Assembly (NCBI GenBank): GCA_037954665.1
Contig: JBBMOL010000136.1
Coordinates: forward strand, 1,686,501-1,750,500
Source of the DNA: Laguncularia racemosa
Lineage: Eukaryota; Streptophyta; Magnoliopsida; Myrtales; Combretaceae
Reading direction: 5' to 3'
Length of the DNA: 64,000 nucleotides
This document shows, one piece after another, positions 47,382 through 58,189 of the stretch (the first letter of the stretch is position 1; each line of letters begins with the position of its first letter). Both the position numbers and the translations under genes were made by a program. Under the pieces are notes generated by a model, which saw nothing but the letters and a program-made list of their open reading frames with translations, was not told the origin of the DNA and ran no database searches.

Positions 47382-48427
47382 TGATAGGATTAAAAATCCG
47401 ACAAGACCTATCATTAGGGCAAGAACTAAAGGAATTCAAATCTTGGCGTTGAGGGCCCATTTTGAGCAGATCGACCTTGGAATTATTTATATATTAACCT
47501 CTTTTCTATTATTCTTGTATTATGTTTTCCAACAGGCACACTTATCATATTCTATAGGGCAATGGACAAACTCCCTCAGACTCAGATTGTGGGTTATCCA
47601 TGGACCGACCTGAACCGGCGATGAGTTGGGCCGATGGATCCTATAGAAGACCGGCATCATGAAGAGCATTTCTTTTATGTATTTTTCATTTAATGAACTA
47701 TTTTAGTTGTATTTTGGTTTTGGGACACTTTTATTTCTTTGTAACTTTCATTTAGGGTTAGCTACCTTAAAAGTGGCAAACTTGTAATTTTGAGCATTTT
47801 TTAACCCTAGGAGTAGCAAGTATAAATACTTGCTTAAGAGAGGGTTTGAGGAAGCTTAATTTTTCAGAAAAAACACTTCACATTTCGTGAGAGGGCTTAG
47901 GGTTTCCTAATTCCCAAATTCTCTTATCAATTTCAATCCCAAGAAGTTGGAATTGTGGCGAGTGCAACATCTTGAAATTGTGAGTTATATCAATTTCATT
48001 TTGTTGTGATTTCTTTTCTTCTCTAGTGTGTCATATCTAGGGTTGAATTGAGATATTTCTTGGTCAGATATCCTTGTTGTTATTAACGAATTCTTGTGAT
48101 TATTTGAAGGAATTATCATATTGATCCAATTCATCTTTAAGGATTTCCTTGATAACGTGATTTTCACCATTGGAAAGGGATTGTTTTGTTACGGTTTTTC
48201 TTTGTCAAATTGAGGCTTCATTTGCGTGGATTACATGAAATTATAATGTTATTAGAAGGCATTTTCATTGAATTATTCTGATTATATCATTGGTTGTTTG
48301 AATTTCATCCTTTCATCATTAGGGTTCATTTGAAAAGTGCCATTTTTTGATCCGATTTTGCCTTGACTTGAGATAGTTTTTCTTAAGTCCTTTGGATGTG
48401 CTTTTAAGTGTGTTTAGGCACATCATA
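47382..48427 (+). repeat. M5 5' LTR
   Basis: 1,046 bp, TGATAGGATT to GGCACATCA. It begins with sequence that in the 3' copy is translated as the end of pol. Confidence 0.9.
47815..47834 (+). promoter_or_regulatory. Palindromic TATA box of the M-family LTR
   Basis: AGCAAGTATAAATACTTGCT: the arms AGCAAGTAT and ATACTTGCT are perfect inverted repeats around AA, with TATAAATA in the middle. Other copies: 8041-8060, 40005-40024 (minus), 42859-42878 (minus), 43971-43990 (minus), 50804-50823, 52010-52029 (minus), 62278-62297. It is presumably the core promoter of the LTR. Confidence 0.7.
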
Positions 48428-48432
48428 TTTTG

Positions 48433-48444
48433 GTATCAGAGCAC
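48433..48444 (+). other. M5 primer-binding site, initiator tRNA-Met
   Basis: TGGTATCAGAGC five bases after the LTR end. Confidence 0.9.
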
Positions 48445-49561
48445 ATGTTGAGAGAAGGGATTTATGGTTATTTGATTTTGTGATATTCATCTTCAATTAG
48501 GGTTAATCAAATTGTGAACCGCAATTGTGTTGTGTAGTTTGTGACTTACGAAATTACCTTGGTTGGAGCTTTAATTTGTTGATTGTTGGAGTTGGATTGG
48601 GAAGGTTGTTGTATCATTTTATGGTCAATAATCTCGTGGAAGGGCAGTAGCATAGAGTGTTGTTTAATTCAACAACTTTTGGGACTTGCAAAAAATTGCC
48701 TTATTCTTGCCGTGACTTGTTGTGGCGTAAAGGAGGATGTGTTAGTTGTTGTTGTGACTTCCATTGTGTAATTGTGAATTAGAGGAGTACAATTTGCAGA
48801 TTGCATTGAGTTTTAATTAGTAAGGAATTTTTTGAATTCAAACATATGCAATTAAGTTGTGGGAGTTAATGATTGCTATTTGAATTTGAATTCATTACTT
48901 ACCAATTGAAGAAGGCTTGCAATTAGTGAATTGGTTTGAATTTCAAATTGAAAGTTGCTGCCTATTTTGTTATAAAGTTGCGGTTAGAACTTGTGGGAAG
49001 TGGAGTACATTTTGTTGTTGCAACGTGTATAAAAGGTATATGTGTATGGAGTTGTGTTTTTGTAAAATTAATGAAGATTATGTATGTGTGGCGTTATGTG
49101 TGTATGTTAATTGAAGGTGTTGTAACGTGGTGAATTGTGTTGTGGTGAAGTGAGTGCAACGTGATTAGGTGTGTGTGGTGGTGTAAATTTGTGGAGTTTT
49201 GTGTAGTGCAAGGTGCTGCACATTAAGACTCATTGTGGGTGTAAAACTTTAGCAAGAAAGGAAAGTTAAGTGGTGAAGTTTGAAATTCAAATATAAGCAT
49301 TTAAGTGTGAAAGTTATTGAGTATTATTACTTAAACACTTGCTTAGTTGAATTCAATATCTTAACTACTTGGAAGTATTTATTTGTGCTTCAATTATTCT
49401 ACTTTACTTGGAGTGATAAGAAGTATCTGTTGCATTGGTAACTTGTTACACCGTAGGTGTACAAGTGTGTGTGTTGTTATCTAAACGTGGTGAAGTGAAG
49501 GGAGTGTGCTACAAATTATTTGAGATTACATTTGTATTTTAGATAAATCGCATCCACAATC
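48445..49561 (+). other. M5 leader
   Basis: About 1.1 kb without a credible gene, rich in GTGTTGTGGTG words and poor in C. Short frames at 48583-49133 look like translations of this bias. Leaders of M2, M3, M4 and M6 have the same character. Confidence 0.65.
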
Positions 49562-50554
49562 ATGTCATATGATATTGTGAATGGGTACATTGGCAATGAG
49601 GCCAATAGCCAAGTAAGTAGCAGACCAAGTCGTCGAAATACAAATGGAAGAACTCTAGATGAACAACTTTGGGACCTTAGCAAATTTGTTGCTACATTAG
49701 CAACAAGGATTGATAGGATGACATTGCCACCACCACCTGTGGTAAACCTTCAAGCGCCACCTAGAGTAAAGGGAGATTATCATGCTCTTAGGGAAGATAG
49801 AGATGATAATTTTGGGTTTAAACCATATCCGGACAGGGAATTTAGACCACCTCGAGGGCCAGAGTGTGCGAAGTTACAGATGCCTTCATTTGATGGTAGG
49901 GGTTCCACAGATGATTACCTAGACTGGGAGGACCAAATTATGCAGACACCGATGTGCCAACCTTCAGAGGATCCTGATGATTATAGTCAGACGAGCAGAC
50001 TACCAGAGAGCCAAATTGTTCAGAAACAGTTATGTTCACCTTTAGAGGTTTTAGAGGGTAATGAGCAGTTGGGCCAACCATTAGAAGACCATAAGGATCA
50101 GCCACATATAGATGAGTTAGAAAAGGAGGAAACAGTTTCAGTGGAACAGGTTGATACAGGGGCAACTTTAGTGGATAATAGGTCATTATTTGTGTTGCAG
50201 AAGAGATATATCCTGGAAATGGAGGAGAGAAGACAATCACCACCTGTAGTATTTTAGATATTGGGATTCTGCAGAGATATTTCTTCAGGTGACTTGCTAG
50301 GAGGAAACAAAGTCTCTACTGCATTTGATCTACTAGATTTGAGGACAAATCTTTTTGAGGCCCGAGGAGATGATAGGATTAAAAATCCGACAAGACCTAT
50401 CATTAGGGTAAGAACTAAAGGAATTCAAATCTTGGCTTTGAGGGCCCATTTTGAGCAGATCGACCTTGGAATTATTTATATATTAACCTCTTTTCTATTA
50501 TTCTTGTATTGTGTTTTCCAACAGGCACACTTATCATATTCTATAGGGCAATAG
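49562..50554 (+). pseudogene. M5 gag N-terminus/pol-tail fusion, runs into LTR
   Basis: ATG 49562 opens MSYDIVNGYIGNEANSQ. The gag N-terminal part runs to about residue 120 (KLQMPSFDGRGSTDDYLDWED) and is fused to an acidic linker (QTPMCQPSEDPDDY), then to the segment before reverse transcriptase (VLQKRYILEMEERRQSPPVV). TAG at 50255-50257 interrupts. The same frame resumes, passes DLRTNLFEARGDD, crosses the LTR start at 50371 and ends at 50554. Without the stop it would be 330 codons. No enzyme domain remains. It might still provide a gag N-terminal peptide; function is unknown. Confidence 0.78.
50357..50370 (+). other. M5 polypurine tract inside the reading frame
   Basis: GAGGCCCGAGGAGA immediately before the 3' LTR. 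It is also translated (EARGD), because the pol frame continues across it. Confidence 0.82.
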
Positions 50555-51413
50555 ACAAACTCCCTCAGACTCAGATTGTGGGTTATCCATGGACCGACCT
50601 GAACCGGCGATGAGTTGGGCCGATGGATCCTATAGAAGACCGGCATCATGAAGAGCATTTCTTTTATGTATTTTTCATTTTATGAACTATTTTAGTTGTA
50701 TTTTGGTTTTGGGACACTTTTATTTCTTTGTAACTTTCATTTAGGGTTAGCCACCTTAAAAGTGGCAAACTTGTAATTTTGAGCATTTTTTAACCATAGG
50801 AGTAGCAAGTATAAATACTTGCTTAAGAGAGGGTTTGAGGAAGCTTAATTTTTCAAGAAAAAACACTTCACATTTCATGAGAGGGCTTAGGGTTTCCTAA
50901 TTCCCAAATTCTCTTATCAATTTCAATCCTAAGAAGTTGGAATTGTAGCGAGTGCAACAAGGAGAAATCGTGAGTAATATCGATTCATCTTTGTTGTTGT
51001 TCATTTCTTCTCTAGTGAGTCATATCTAGGGTAGACTTGAATATTTCTTGGACTTATTGGTTATTGTAATTCGTGGACATCAATCTTGTAAGATTGATTG
51101 TTCTTTTAGTTATTAAACTCACTATCATTTTTAGTGCATTTGGCGTGAATTTGGTATTGAAAGGGAAAGTGGAATTCATGGTTTGTGTTGCTTCATTTTG
51201 ATCTGATTTCCACGTGTTTCTCAAGCCTTATTGTGGTTATTTGGTTAAGTTATCATTAGAGATTACAATTATATCATTTGAACAACCATTTCCATCAAAT
51301 TCTACAAGGTGTTCACGTGAAATTGCTTACTAGGTGAACCGGATTGCGTTTTGTGAATTGAGGAGTTTTCCTTGATTCTTTGATTGTGCTTAAGCTTGGA
51401 ATTAGGCACATCA
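50371..51413 (+). repeat. M5 3' LTR
   Basis: 1,043 bp. Nearly the same as the 5' LTR up to about 50960, then different until the last few bases. Followed by GATGA. Confidence 0.88.
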
Positions 51414-51415
51414 GA

Positions 51416-52438
51416 TGATGTGCTCAAAACCAAGGTCTAAGCGCAATTAAATGAATCAAAGAAACAATCTCAACTCAAGCATATGAACCGGTTCAATTGG
51501 ATTAGGAAATTGCGTGAACCCTAAAGGAAATTTGTTGAAATCCAAAGGCTCAAAGATGCAATCTACAATCCAACAAGGATAAACTTCACCAATTAACAAT
51601 AAAAACAAGTGAAATCCATGTGAATCACACCAAGATGACAAGTTTCAATTCCGTGATTCTCCTCTTTCCACAATGAAAATTCACGTCAACAATGATTCAA
51701 TAAAATTGAAGATGATAACCAATGCTAAAAACCTTTCAATCATATAACATGATAATTGATCACAATTGCAATCAAAACTTGACCAAGAACATCCAAATCA
51801 ACCCTAGATATGACTCACTAGTGATGAAAAGGAAACGCAACAAAGAAGGAATTGATATTACTCACAATTGCCCTTTGTTGCACTCGCCACAATTTCAACT
51901 ATTGGAAATTGAAATTGATAAGAGAAATTAGATTTGGGGAAACCCTAAACCCTCTCACAAAAATGTGAAGATAATTCTGAAAATTTTGGCCTCCTCAAAC
52001 CCTACTATAAGCAAGTATTTATACTTGCTACCCTAGGGTTAGAAAATGGTCAAAAATTACAAGTATGCCATTTTTAAGGTGGCCGGTCCTAAGTGGAAAT
52101 TACAATAAAAAATGAAAGTGTCCAAAAGAAAAAAAAATACAACATAAAATAGTCCATAGAACAATTACAAAGTACAAAAATATCATAAGTCTTCTTGAGC
52201 CAATGCTTCGGAATGGAAACAATTGCAGCGGGTCTTTGATTGTAAATCTGAAGATGTCCCGTGTCCATCAACTAATGTAGGACATACTGGCATCCCATGG
52301 ACAATTATTATTGTACCTGTAAGATTATTTCTTAAATACTTATTAGAATAAAAGATATAAAGTAAAAATATAAGCGATTTAGACCATCAGCTAAATCTAG
52401 TTCTGAAGGTATAGGCGGTGCCAAAAAATTTCTCATCA
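51416..52438 (-). repeat. M4 5' LTR
   Basis: 1,023 bp; minus strand TGATGAGAAATTTT to TTGAGCACATCA. Its first three bases on the plus strand (TGA) are part of the M5 duplication GATGA, which places the M5 insertion across the LTR/PBS border. TATA palindrome at 52010-52029. Confidence 0.9.
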
Positions 52439-52443
52439 TCTAG

Positions 52444-53210
52444 GCAATTTATCTGTTAAAAGATCACTATAGTCATCCAGTACCCATGACACCATAGGGG
52501 GTAGATGCTCTAACCCCTCCCTTTCTAAGATATACCTCATCTGCAATAAATATAATGGTCTATCATCTACTATAGCCTTCCCTAACTCAAATTGGTCCCT
52601 TAATAAGGTCTTCTTCTTCCTAGTTTTACTTATATTTCTCTAAACCACTTGGTCCTCTAAAGGTTTACTGATCTGCCTCTAAACCTCTTGGACCTCTGAT
52701 GGTGACATTAGGTTTAACACTATATGTTTACCCTCTTGAAACATATAAGTATTTCTATAGCCACCATGCAAAACCCTTCTATCATACAACCAAGGCCTAC
52801 CAAGCAATATATGGGATTCACACATGGGCAGGATATTACATACAATTTCATCATGATATTTATCCCCTATATTGAAAGGTACCCTAACCTTCTAGGTAAC
52901 ATGTAGACTACCCTACTCACTCAACCAATGCAATTTATAGGGTTGTGGTTATGGGGTAGTTACAAGTTTCAATTTTTGATACTAATGATGCAGCTACGAC
53001 ATTAGTACAACTACCGCCATCAATAATAATAGCACATAGATTACCTTGTACTCTATAAGAAGTGTGGAACAAATTTTCCCTCTACTCATCATCATTAGTA
53101 GGAAATGAAGTTAAAGTTCGGTGCAGTACATTAATAGATAAATATAGATCACCTCCCTCCTGATTATTGGCCTCATTGACAAATCCCCCATTCATAATAA
53201 CATTTAACAT
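52444..53210 (-). pseudogene. M3 remainder: pre-RT segment, repeat and protease fragment
   Basis: It continues M3 after the M4 insertion. 52444-52620 matches M2 40455-40640, with stops. Then come about two 39-bp units, a glycine-rich protease fragment (AIIIDGGS) near 53030, and the gag start ATG at 53208-53210 followed by NEANNQEGGDLYLSINVLH. The order and deletion points are the same as in M2, so both descend from one compact element. Confidence 0.7.
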
Positions 53211-54249
53211 GGTTGATGAATTGATTTGTTGAAATACAAAGGAAATTCAAGGCAAGTATAATATACCCCACAATCACCCCTTCACAATAACTACACTTTA
53301 AAGCCAACAACAACAATCACAACACTACACCATGGTACACATACTCACTTCCACGATGTAACACACAACCACTACTTCACGCCCTCACTCACTTCAAAAC
53401 ATAAAGTATGCTCCACCTAAGCTCCTCACACCCACGGCACACCAATACAATCACAACAACAATGCAATTTGAAGCAATGATGAACACTTCTTTAAATGGC
53501 AAGCTAATAATTCCAGCTAGTCAAAGTGTATTTAAATGATCAATATACAATAACTTCCACACTTAATGATTGCCCTTTTTTTTAAATTCAAAATGAACCA
53601 CAACACATACTCTTCCACGCCATACACACACTTCACCATGGCACATACACATACACACAACCATGGTGTAGCACTTCTTCAACTACAATACACACATACA
53701 CTACACTATGTTGCAGCCCCTTCACTATACACTCACTTTCACTTCATGGCAACAACACTACGATTGGAACAATTAATGAATGCATCTCCAAATGGTAAGA
53801 AAACAATTCAAAAATAGTTAAAGTGTATTAAGATCAACAATACACAATAGCTCTTAAACTTAAAGTTTGTTTTTGAATTCAAATTGTTTCCCTATTTATC
53901 CATGGCAAGGATAACAATTATGAAAAATAAACTCCAATTTTTGAATTCTTGCAAAGGAAAGAATATTGCAACAATCAACACTACTCAAATGTTGAAATTC
54001 AAATTTAAAGACTTCCCTTCTTCTACTCACAACAAGTAACTCACGGCAAGATGAAGATAACAAAGATCAATTTCAAAATTCCACTTCCACTTTTCCAATA
54101 ATAAGGTATATCACAATACAATTACATATAATTACTTCAATTCCACTTCAAATAACTCCAATTAAGAAATGGAACAATAAGAACCTTAATTCCCAAATTG
54201 CGGTTCATGCAAATCCCTTCTCTAAACCTTGCTCTGATACCAAAAATTA
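53211..54249 (-). other. M3 leader and PBS
   Basis: About 1 kb, CA-rich, non-coding. PBS complement GCTCTGATACCA at 54231-54242, then AAAATTA and the third LTR. Confidence 0.7.
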
Positions 54250-54500
54250 TGATGTGCCTAGTATCCAATTACAATCAAACAAAAGCTAATTAGATACTTA
54301 ACTAAACACAAATCATAAAATGGCATGATTCCACTTCCACGTGAACCCTAATTGCAAGAACCACTTTGATTGAATACACAATTACAATGAACTCAATTGG
54401 AATTCCAATACCAACAAAATAAACAAACACAATTGATTCCAATTTCTAAAATAATTGGCATGAATCCAAGCTTGAAAATTAAACCCTAATTTGCTTGATG
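54250..54500 (-). repeat. Array LTR 3 (M3 5' LTR), truncated
   Basis: It starts TGATGTGCCTAG as do other minus copies but stops after about 250 bp, where gypsy RNase H sequence of P1 begins in the opposite orientation. The TATA-palindrome part is lost. Confidence 0.65.
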
Positions 54501-54982
54501 ACATGGCGGCATTATCTTCTTTAAAGGGAATCCATTATCTATATAGATCATGAGTCACTAAAACATTTCAAGGGCTAGCAAAATTTATCAAAACGCCAAG
54601 CCAAATGGGTAGAGTTCCTGGAGAGTTTTGCATATCTGATTAAGTACAAGAAAGGTAACCAGAATATGGTAGCTGACGCTTTGTTATGTAGGTATGTACT
54701 TATCACTTCTCTTCAATCGAAACTGCTTGGTTTTGAATTGCTGAGGGAACAATATACGCACGATGATTATCTAAAAGCAATTATTGAGAAATTTTCTAGG
54801 GGAAAGATATTTGAGGGGTATTACATGATTAATGGATTTTTGTATAAAGTTGGAAAGTTGTGTATACCTTGCGGTTCTATAAGGGAATTGTTGGTGAGGG
54901 AAGCACATGTAAGAGGATTGTCTGGTCATTTTGGTAAGAAGAGAACCCTAGCCATGTTAAAAGTAAATTTTTATTAGAGGGG

Positions 54983-55663
54983 TGATGAGGACCAACTAGC
55001 ATAAAAAAGGAATGAACCGAAGTCCCAAGACCCATTACATGGTATTGGAGGCTCAATGACTCCAGATAGAGTTAAGCGGATGAGTGAAGCTTTGCAAGGA
55101 CTAGTCATGGACCTACAAGAGAAGGAACCAAGTTACATTAAAGGAGAACCAACCTTTATCAACTTGATTCATGTTTCCACAAAAGGATGCAAGAATATGG
55201 AAGCCTTAAAATAAATTATTTTGAAAAAAAGGAAATTGAGCCAAAAAGGGAGAACCACTCGGTTTTGTTAGGAATTATCTTATTTGTTTGGTTTTGTTTT
55301 TTTTTAGTAAATTTTTTGTCAATAGGAAGGAAGGCCGATTTTTCTATGTTCGGAAACTTAGGTTATTCTTTTGTTATGTGATAACAATATATCACGCCAT
55401 AGGGAAAGACGGCTAACACTTTTTTTTGGATAAAGTATTGAAATACAATTTTCTTGAGAAAACCCTCTCTTGTTCTTTGAGGAGAACTCATTGATTTCTT
55501 CAACCTAAACTCTTGGGGAAATCATTGATAGCTTAAGTTTCAATCAATAGGTGTGATTGGGGTCTTGTTACGATTACAATTTGTTTAAGATGATTCATGG
55601 AAATTCCGATTTCAATATCGATCATCGGGTTCTAGGTTTGACATAACTAGGGTTTGTGCATCA
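54983..55663 (+). repeat. P2 5' LTR
   Basis: 681 bp, TGATGAGGACCAACTAGC to GTTTGTGCATCA. PBS-like TGGTATCAGAAC at 55666-55677. The frame at 55187-55381 is not supported as a gene. Confidence 0.88.
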
Positions 55664-55677
55664 TTTGGTATCAGAAC

Positions 55678-56410
55678 TTTGGCTTCTTAAATCAAGTAAC
55701 ATCTATCCTTTGTTAATTATTTGTTTGTTCATTCCATAGTTCTTATTCATGCCCTAGAAATTCATAAATTTTTTTTTTTTACAAATTCAGTCGTAGAAAG
55801 TCTATTGGTGACTGACAACAACAATTTGTTATCTTAGCAAATGGAAATTTAATCTTTAATTCTTGTTCTTTGTCTTTAGAAAGTCGTATAAAAAAAATTC
55901 GAGTTTGGCCGTGGAAGTATTCAATTGCTGAGTTACAAAACAAAATTCTTGCTTTGAAATCACACAATCAAGTGATACAATACACTTTCCAATTCCTACC
56001 TTCAACATTATCTTGCCTTTCCAATATTGTAACCGAATTACATTGCCATTCCATTACATGTTCGGTGCAATATTCTTCTTTCCTATTTCATGTTGAGGAT
56101 ATCTCTTGGTTTGTGTTTCCAATTTTGTAGTGAGTCTTTTCATATCGATTAATTCGTGTTATGTACCCTTGCTTGCCGTGACTTGGAACCAAATAGTTAG
56201 TCAATAGATTTGCTTTAGTGGTTTACATTGAGGAAGTTTTTCAATCCGAGTTCATATCAAAGATTTGTAAGAGCGGGTTGTGAGAACATTATTACTAAGA
56301 GCTAAACACGAGTGAATTATGAGGACATTACTACTGAGAGCAACACACGAGTGAATTGTGAGAGATATATTAAATTTGTGTTACTAATATCTTTTCTTGA
56401 TTATAGAGAT
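55678..56410 (+). other. P2 leader
   Basis: About 730 bp between PBS and the gag ATG. No gene. Near its end the phrase GAGTGAATTRTGAG occurs twice (56311 and 56351), a short direct repeat of about 40 bp spacing. Confidence 0.6.
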
Positions 56411-57420
56411 ATGTCAGGACAAAGTCCAACTAGAGGTGAGAATGGAGGAGGGGAAAATAGGTTGATGTTTTATTCGTTGATGAGGGAGATGAAGAGAATA
56501 TTGAGTGGTGAGCAAGAACAAATCCATGAGAGAATGGATAAGATGGAACAGAGTAAGGAACAGTCTAGTAGTACTATTGTCAGGCAAAGCGCGAGTAGAC
56601 CCTTGAGGGGAGGAGTAAGGATAGAAGAGGGTGAAGAAATGGATTCAGGAGAATATAATTACATGAGGGAGAGAGGGAACACCTAGAGGCGAGACAGTAA
56701 CCTGGGAAGTATCAAAATGAAGACAACCTCATTTCAGGGAAAGAATGATCCAGAGTTGTACTTGGAGAGGGAAAGGAAGGTAGATCATGTATTTGAGTGC
56801 CACAATTATACTGAGGAGAAAAAGGTTAAATTGGTTGTAGTTGAATTTTCAAATTATGCTAGTGTTTGGTGGGACCAGCTAGTACATAATAGACGTAGGT
56901 ATGGAGAGAGAACTGTTAGTACTTGGGATAAGATGAAGACTATTATGCAGAAGCAGTTTGTCCCTGGTCATTATCATAGGGATTTGCTTAGGAAGTTCTA
57001 AGGGTTGACACAGGGGTCTAAGAGTGTGGAGGACTCTTATAAAGAAATGGAAATAGCCATGATTAGAGCCAGAGTGGAGGAAGATGATGATGAGGCTACA
57101 ATGGCTAGGTTCATTAATGGGTTGAATAGGGAGATTGTTGCCGTGGTGGATTTACATCACTATTTGGATACGAAGAGTTGTTGCATAGGGCGATTAAGGT
57201 AGAGAGAAAATTGAAGTATAAGAGCAATCTAAAATCTGGGGTAGCTTCCAACTCTTCATGGAAGTCCAATTGGAAGAAGAATCTTACAGATTCAAAATGT
57301 AAAGAGGATGTGAAGGCTAAGAGTCCAACCACTGCTTTTAAAGGTAAAACTGACACTAAACCATCTTTGAGAACTCGTGATATTAAATGTTTCAGGTGTT
57401 AGGGGTTTGGACATATTACA
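56411..57420 (+). pseudogene. P2 gag with zinc knuckle
   Basis: ATG 56411 (MSGQSPTRGENG). One frame with stops at 56684 and 57000 up to about 57175, then shifted. The gag core shows FQGKNDPELYLE, VEFSNYASVWWDQL, WDKMKTIMQKQFVPGHYHRDL and ARFINGLNREI. The zinc knuckle reads IKCFRC, stop, GFGH. A typical gypsy capsid protein, not functional as it stands. Confidence 0.85.
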
Positions 57421-57479
57421 TCTTAGTGTCCAAATCAAAGGGCTATGATCATTCACGACAATAGAGTTGTGGAGAGTAT

Positions 57480-58140
57480 TAGTTTTGAGGAGGATGATAC
57501 ATCAGCCTCAGAGGAGTATGATGATGTCAAATTGGAGGGACTCGTGAGTGGAGAGTTATATGTTACTAGACGAGTCGTTAGTGCTCAACTGCAGGATGAC
57601 GGTGAAGGGGTTTAACGTGAGCACATCTTTCATACCCGGTGTCACATGCAGAATAAGGTATGTAACTTGATCATCAATAGTGGTAGCTGCACTAGTGTTG
57701 CTAGCACCTTGTTAGTTGATAAGATGTGGTTAAAGGCTGTGAAACATCCTAATCCATATTGGTTGCAATGGTTGAATGAGTGTGGGGAAGTGAAGGTGAC
57801 CAGGTAGGTTCTTATTGCTTTTTCCATAAGGAGTTATTGTGATGAGGTGATATGTGATGTCGTTCTCATGTAGGCTAGTCATTTATTACTGGGTTGGCCA
57901 TGGTAGTTTGATTGGAAGGTGATGTACGATGGGTATAAGAACCAATATTCCTTTGTTCTAAACAAAAAGAAGGTGGTTTTAACTCCACAAAAACCATTGG
58001 AAGCTTGCGAGGATTGGGTTAGAATAGCAAAAGAATTTAGAGAGAAACACGTGAGTGTGCGAGAAAAGGGTGAGAAGAAAGAAAAGAGTGAGAGACAATC
58101 ATTGGTGAGCCATGAGAAAAAGAGTCTGAAAAATTGAGAG
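57480..58140 (+). pseudogene. P2 aspartic protease
   Basis: VCNLIINSGSCTSVASTLLVDKM is the active-site region; the catalytic Asp is Asn. WLNECGEVKVT and ASHLLLG follow, then the post-protease stretch MYDGYKNQYSF. Stops within (for example around 57806 and 57872). From about 57919 to 58137 the frame is open and Lys/Glu-rich. Confidence 0.8.
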
Positions 58141-58189
58141 GAGAGAAAATTGAAAGAAAAAGTGAGGTAAAGAGTGTAATGTTGGCGAG

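Larger units (their letters stand above)
47382..51413 (+). mobile_element. M5: compact Ty3/gypsy derivative at the M4 LTR/PBS border
   Basis: 4,032 bp, LTRs 47382-48427 and 50371-51413, target duplication GATGA (47377-47381 and 51414-51418). Its single frame joins the gag N-terminus to the segment before reverse transcriptase and then to the pol tail. The two LTRs agree well over about the first 570 bp but clearly disagree in their second halves. Confidence 0.9.
43376..52438 (-). mobile_element. M4: Ty3/gypsy deletion derivative inserted in M3, split by M5
   Basis: LTRs 43376-44401 (3') and 51416-52438 (5'), target duplication TCTAG on both sides (43371-43375 and 52439-52443). Without M5 it is about 5.0 kb. 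It holds gag, zinc knuckle and protease, then jumps to the end of pol; reverse transcriptase, RNase H and integrase are gone. M5 sits at the border between its PBS and 5' LTR. Confidence 0.9.
39520..54500 (-). mobile_element. Tandem LTR array M2/M3 (LTR-internal-LTR-internal-LTR)
   Basis: Reading left to right: LTR 39520-40347; internal E 40348-42389; LTR 42390-43257; internal F 43258-43375 plus 52444-54249; and a third LTR from 54250, truncated at about 54500. Each internal has the polypurine tract at its left (TCTCCTCG...) and the PBS complement at its right. Both internals are about 2.0 kb and have the same layout, so neighbouring units share the middle LTR. F is interrupted by M4. Left of the first LTR another PBS complement (39501-39512) suggests a further, lost unit. 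Both internals are deletion derivatives without reverse transcriptase or integrase core. Confidence 0.8.
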
